This document shows positions 61,802 to 64,000 of a DNA stretch of 64,000 nucleotides, one piece after another. Numbering within the stretch: the first letter of the stretch is position 1; the number at the start of each line of letters is the position of its first letter. The notes under the pieces were generated by a model that was not told where the DNA came from, ran no database searches, and saw nothing but the letters and a program-made list of their open reading frames with translations. This DNA is from Lysobacter auxotrophicus (lineage in GTDB: Bacteria > Pseudomonadota > Gammaproteobacteria > Xanthomonadales > Xanthomonadaceae). The translations under genes and the position numbers were made by a program. The stretch covers positions 3,224,001-3,288,000 of the forward strand of contig NZ_AP027041.1 of assembly GCF_027924565.1 (NCBI RefSeq), given 5' to 3'.

Positions 61802-64000
61802 ATGACCTTGAAGACCACCCAGCTCCGCGACGCGATCACCTTCGCGCTCGCCGTGGGCTCCACCGCGGCGGCCGGTACCGGCATCGCCTTCGCCCAGGAA
61901 GGCGAGAAAGCCACGACCCTCGACCGCATCGAGGTGACGGGTTCGCGCATCAAGCGCGCCGACATCGAAACGTCCCAGCCGATCTTCTCGCTCAGCCGCG
62001 ACGACATCACGGCGCAGGGCCTGACCTCGGTCGGCGACGTGATCCAGAACATCACCGCCAACGGTTCGACGCTCAACAGCACCTACAACAACGGCGGTAA
62101 CGGCGAGACGCGCGTCAACCTGCGCAACCTCGGTTCCAACCGCACGCTGGTGCTGGTCAACGGTCGTCGCTGGGTTGGTGGCACGGGCCTGGGCGGCGCG
62201 GTCGACCTCAACACGATCCCGACCGCCGCGGTCGAGCGCATCGAAGTGCTGAAGGACGGCGCATCGACGATCTACGGTTCCGACGCCATCGCCGGCGTGG
62301 TCAACGTGATCCTGCGCCAGAACTTCGAAGGCGCCGAAGCCAACGCCTACATCGGCCAGTTCGACAAGGGCGACGGTACCCGCCAGGCCTACGACTTCAT
62401 CATCGGCACGAGCGGCGACCGCTTCTCGGCGATGCTGGGCTACGGCTACGTCAAGGAAGAGCCGGTCATGGCCGGCGACCGCTACATCTCGAAGGAGCCG
62501 ACCTACACCACCGGCAACTTCTTCGGTTCCGGCACCAGCCCGAACGGCCGCTTCGGCGCCGGCGAAGGCTGCCAGCGCCAGAACGCCGCCGGCCAGCTGC
62601 TGTGGACGCGCGCCGACGGCCAGCCGGGCTTCGTGACGACGCCGCAGTTCGACGAGGAAGGCAACGAGCTGCAGGCCCGCGTGGCGCGTGGCGCCAAGCT
62701 GCCGGGTTCGGCCCTCTGCGTTCCGGGCACCCTCACCTACGACGGCCCGGGCACGGCCGCCCGTCCGTACGTGCCGGGCGCCGACGCGTACAACTTCGCT
62801 CCGGAAAACTACCTGCTCACGCCGCAGGAGCGCCGCTCGGTCTTCGGTAACGCCTCGGTCGACATCACCGACGACATCCGCTTCAAGACCACGGTGACCT
62901 ACAACGAGCGCGTCTCCGAGCAGCTGCTCGCCGCCATGCCGGTCACGCTCGGCCAGCCGGTCGCCGGCACGCCGGCGGGCACGGTCGTCATCGACGCCGA
63001 CAACGCCTACAACCCGTTCGGCGAAGACATCACCCGCATCAGCCGTCGTACGACGGAAACCGGCGGTCGTTCGTTCAACCAGGACGTGCGCACCTTCGCG
63101 ATGACGGCCGGCCTGGAAGGCACGCTGAACTTCGCCGAGAAGTACTTCGACTGGGAAGCGGGCTACTTCCGCGGCCAGAACAAGGCGAACAACACCACCT
63201 TCGGCCTGTTCAACGTCGAAGCCCTGCGCAGCGCGCTCGGCCCGTCGTTCGTCGACGCCGACGGCACGCTCAAGTGCGGCACCTCGGCCGATACCGTCAT
63301 CGACGGCTGCGTCCCGATGAACTTCCTCGGCGGCGTGGGCGGCATCACGCAGGAAATGCTGGACTACTCGACGTTCACCGCGCACGACGAGTACAGCTAC
63401 ACCCAGCAGTCCTACTACGCCAACATCAGCGGCGACCTGTTCGCGCTGCCGGGCGGCCCGCTGGGCTTCTCGTTCGGCCTGGAACACCGCACCGAAGACG
63501 GCTACGACTCGCCGGACGCGCTGATCAACTCCGGCAGCACCACGGGCAACGCGCGCACCGCGACCGCCGGTGGTTACAAGCTGGACGAGGCCTACCTCGA
63601 ACTGGCCGTGCCGGTGCTGAGCGACGTGCCGTTCGCCAAGCTGCTCGACTTCTCGCTGGCCACGCGCTACTCGGACTACTCGAACTTCGGCGACACGCTC
63701 AACAGCAAGTTCGGTTTCCGCTGGAAGCCGATCGAAGACCTGCTGGTCCGCGGTAACTGGTCCGAGGGCTTCCGCGCTCCGTCGATCGCCGAACTGTTCG
63801 CCGGCCAGGCCGACTCGTTCCCGACCCTGTCCGACCCCTGCAACAGCTCGAACTTCGCGACGCTGGCCCCGCAGGCGCAGGCACAGTGCTTGGCCGAAGG
63901 CGTTCCGGCTGGCGGCTACCGCCAGGACAGCCAGCAGATCCGCATCACCGTCGGCGGCAACCCGGACCTGAAGCCCGAGAAGGCCGAGTCGACCACGTTC
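61802..64000 (+). CDS. TonB-dependent receptor, 3' end outside the window
   Basis: The frame is open from ATG 61802 (GGAGAGAGAG site) to the window edge, about 733 residues. Signal peptide ending AFAQE; TLDRIEVTGSRIKRADIETS; plug domain with LVLVNGRRWVGG, AVERIEVLKDGASTIYGSD and AIAGVVNVIL; then barrel strands such as SFGLEHRTEDGYDSP and LATRYSDYSNFGDTLNSKFG. The first 12 residues (MTLKTTQLRDAI) are nearly the same as in receptor 1 (MNLKTTPLRDAI), and the plug is similar, so the two are tandem paralogues. The ligand is unknown. Confidence 0.92.
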   Translation, partial: MTLKTTQLRDAITFALAVGSTAAAGTGIAFAQEGEKATTLDRIEVTGSRIKRADIETSQPIFSLSRDDITAQGLTSVGDVIQNITANGSTLNSTYNNGGNGETRVNLRNLGSNRTLVLVNGRRWVGGTGLGGAVDLNTIPTAAVERIEVLKDGASTIYGSDAIAGVVNVILRQNFEGAEANAYIGQFDKGDGTRQAYDFIIGTSGDRFSAMLGYGYVKEEPVMAGDRYISKEPTYTTGNFFGSGTSPNGRFGAGEGCQRQNAAGQLLWTRADGQPGFVTTPQFDEEGNELQARVARGAKLPGSALCVPGTLTYDGPGTAARPYVPGADAYNFAPENYLLTPQERRSVFGNASVDITDDIRFKTTVTYNERVSEQLLAAMPVTLGQPVAGTPAGTVVIDADNAYNPFGEDITRISRRTTETGGRSFNQDVRTFAMTAGLEGTLNFAEKYFDWEAGYFRGQNKANNTTFGLFNVEALRSALGPSFVDADGTLKCGTSADTVIDGCVPMNFLGGVGGITQEMLDYSTFTAHDEYSYTQQSYYANISGDLFALPGGPLGFSFGLEHRTEDGYDSPDALINSGSTTGNARTATAGGYKLDEAYLELAVPVLSDVPFAKLLDFSLATRYSDYSNFGDTLNSKFGFRWKPIEDLLVRGNWSEGFRAPSIAELFAGQADSFPTLSDPCNSSNFATLAPQAQAQCLAEGVPAGGYRQDSQQIRITVGGNPDLKPEKAESTTF

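Noticed and set aside
61718-63487. Long open frame (589 codons) on the minus strand inside TonB receptor 2
   Set aside because: It mirrors the codon pattern of the plus-strand gene in GC-rich DNA, has no recognisable domain, and its product is Arg/Ala/Val-rich shadow sequence.

Overview
The window is a gene-dense, GC-rich chromosomal segment. Gene content, gene order and repeat types point to Xanthomonadaceae, most likely Lysobacter or a close relative. The main pointers are the order PTS enzyme I - mgtE, the operon yqgE-ruvX-pyrB, pilT-pilU, a MetX-type met operon led by an S-box (SAM-I) riboswitch, a chromosomal AAC(6')-like acetyltransferase beside pdxH, a secreted multidomain chitinase, large TonB-dependent receptors, and GTAG-headed REP palindromes. 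I see no phage, insertion sequence, CRISPR array, rRNA or tRNA.

Layout. 1-7.6 kb: 3' end of PTS enzyme I, MgtE, a lipoprotein hydrolase, the yqgE-ruvX-pyrB operon (minus), an M49-like lipoprotein peptidase, tag. 7.6-13.6 kb: two divergent hybrid histidine kinases flanking a frameshifted remnant of a SulP/STAS transporter. 14-18.6 kb: pilT-pilU (minus), yggS, proC, a DUF4426 lipoprotein. 18.6-19.6 kb: an approximately 1.1 kb repeat island of REP hairpins and three short tandem arrays. 19.6-25.6 kb: pdxH-AAC(6')-cobalamin-binding-protein operon (minus), a divergent glycerate-kinase-like gene, aroK-aroB, a WGR protein, hemE. 25.7-31.4 kb: a propeller-type hybrid sensor kinase (minus) and the overlapping operon yceI-cytochrome b561-yceI. 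31.5-38.6 kb: glutaredoxin-like protein, L-serine dehydratase, an MHYT-PAS-GGDEF-EAL protein, chitinase. 38.6-46.1 kb: lone winged-helix regulator, alpha/beta hydrolase, met operon (metX-metB-hom, minus) with its riboswitch, phytase-like lipoprotein, M23 peptidase. 46.2-57.2 kb: HDOD protein, prfC, DUF1294 protein, a 2OG-dioxygenase/sulfotransferase pair, hemolysin III, AsmA, CBS protein, glycosyltransferase, mtgA, hslO. 57.3-64 kb: an unknown exported protein and two tandem TonB-dependent receptors, the second cut by the window end.

How parts work together. The met cluster converts homoserine to cystathionine and also encodes homoserine dehydrogenase, with SAM feedback at the leader. aroK-aroB supply shikimate-pathway steps. 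PilT and PilU retract type IV pili. The chitinase carries a perfect palindrome upstream that matches my recollection of the GlcNAc-repressor operator. Several genes have a -10-like box only 6-9 bases before the start codon, suggesting leaderless or nearly leaderless transcripts. The two receptor genes share a duplicated promoter, leader and N-terminus. All assignments come from reading the sequence and remembered family features; no database search was run.
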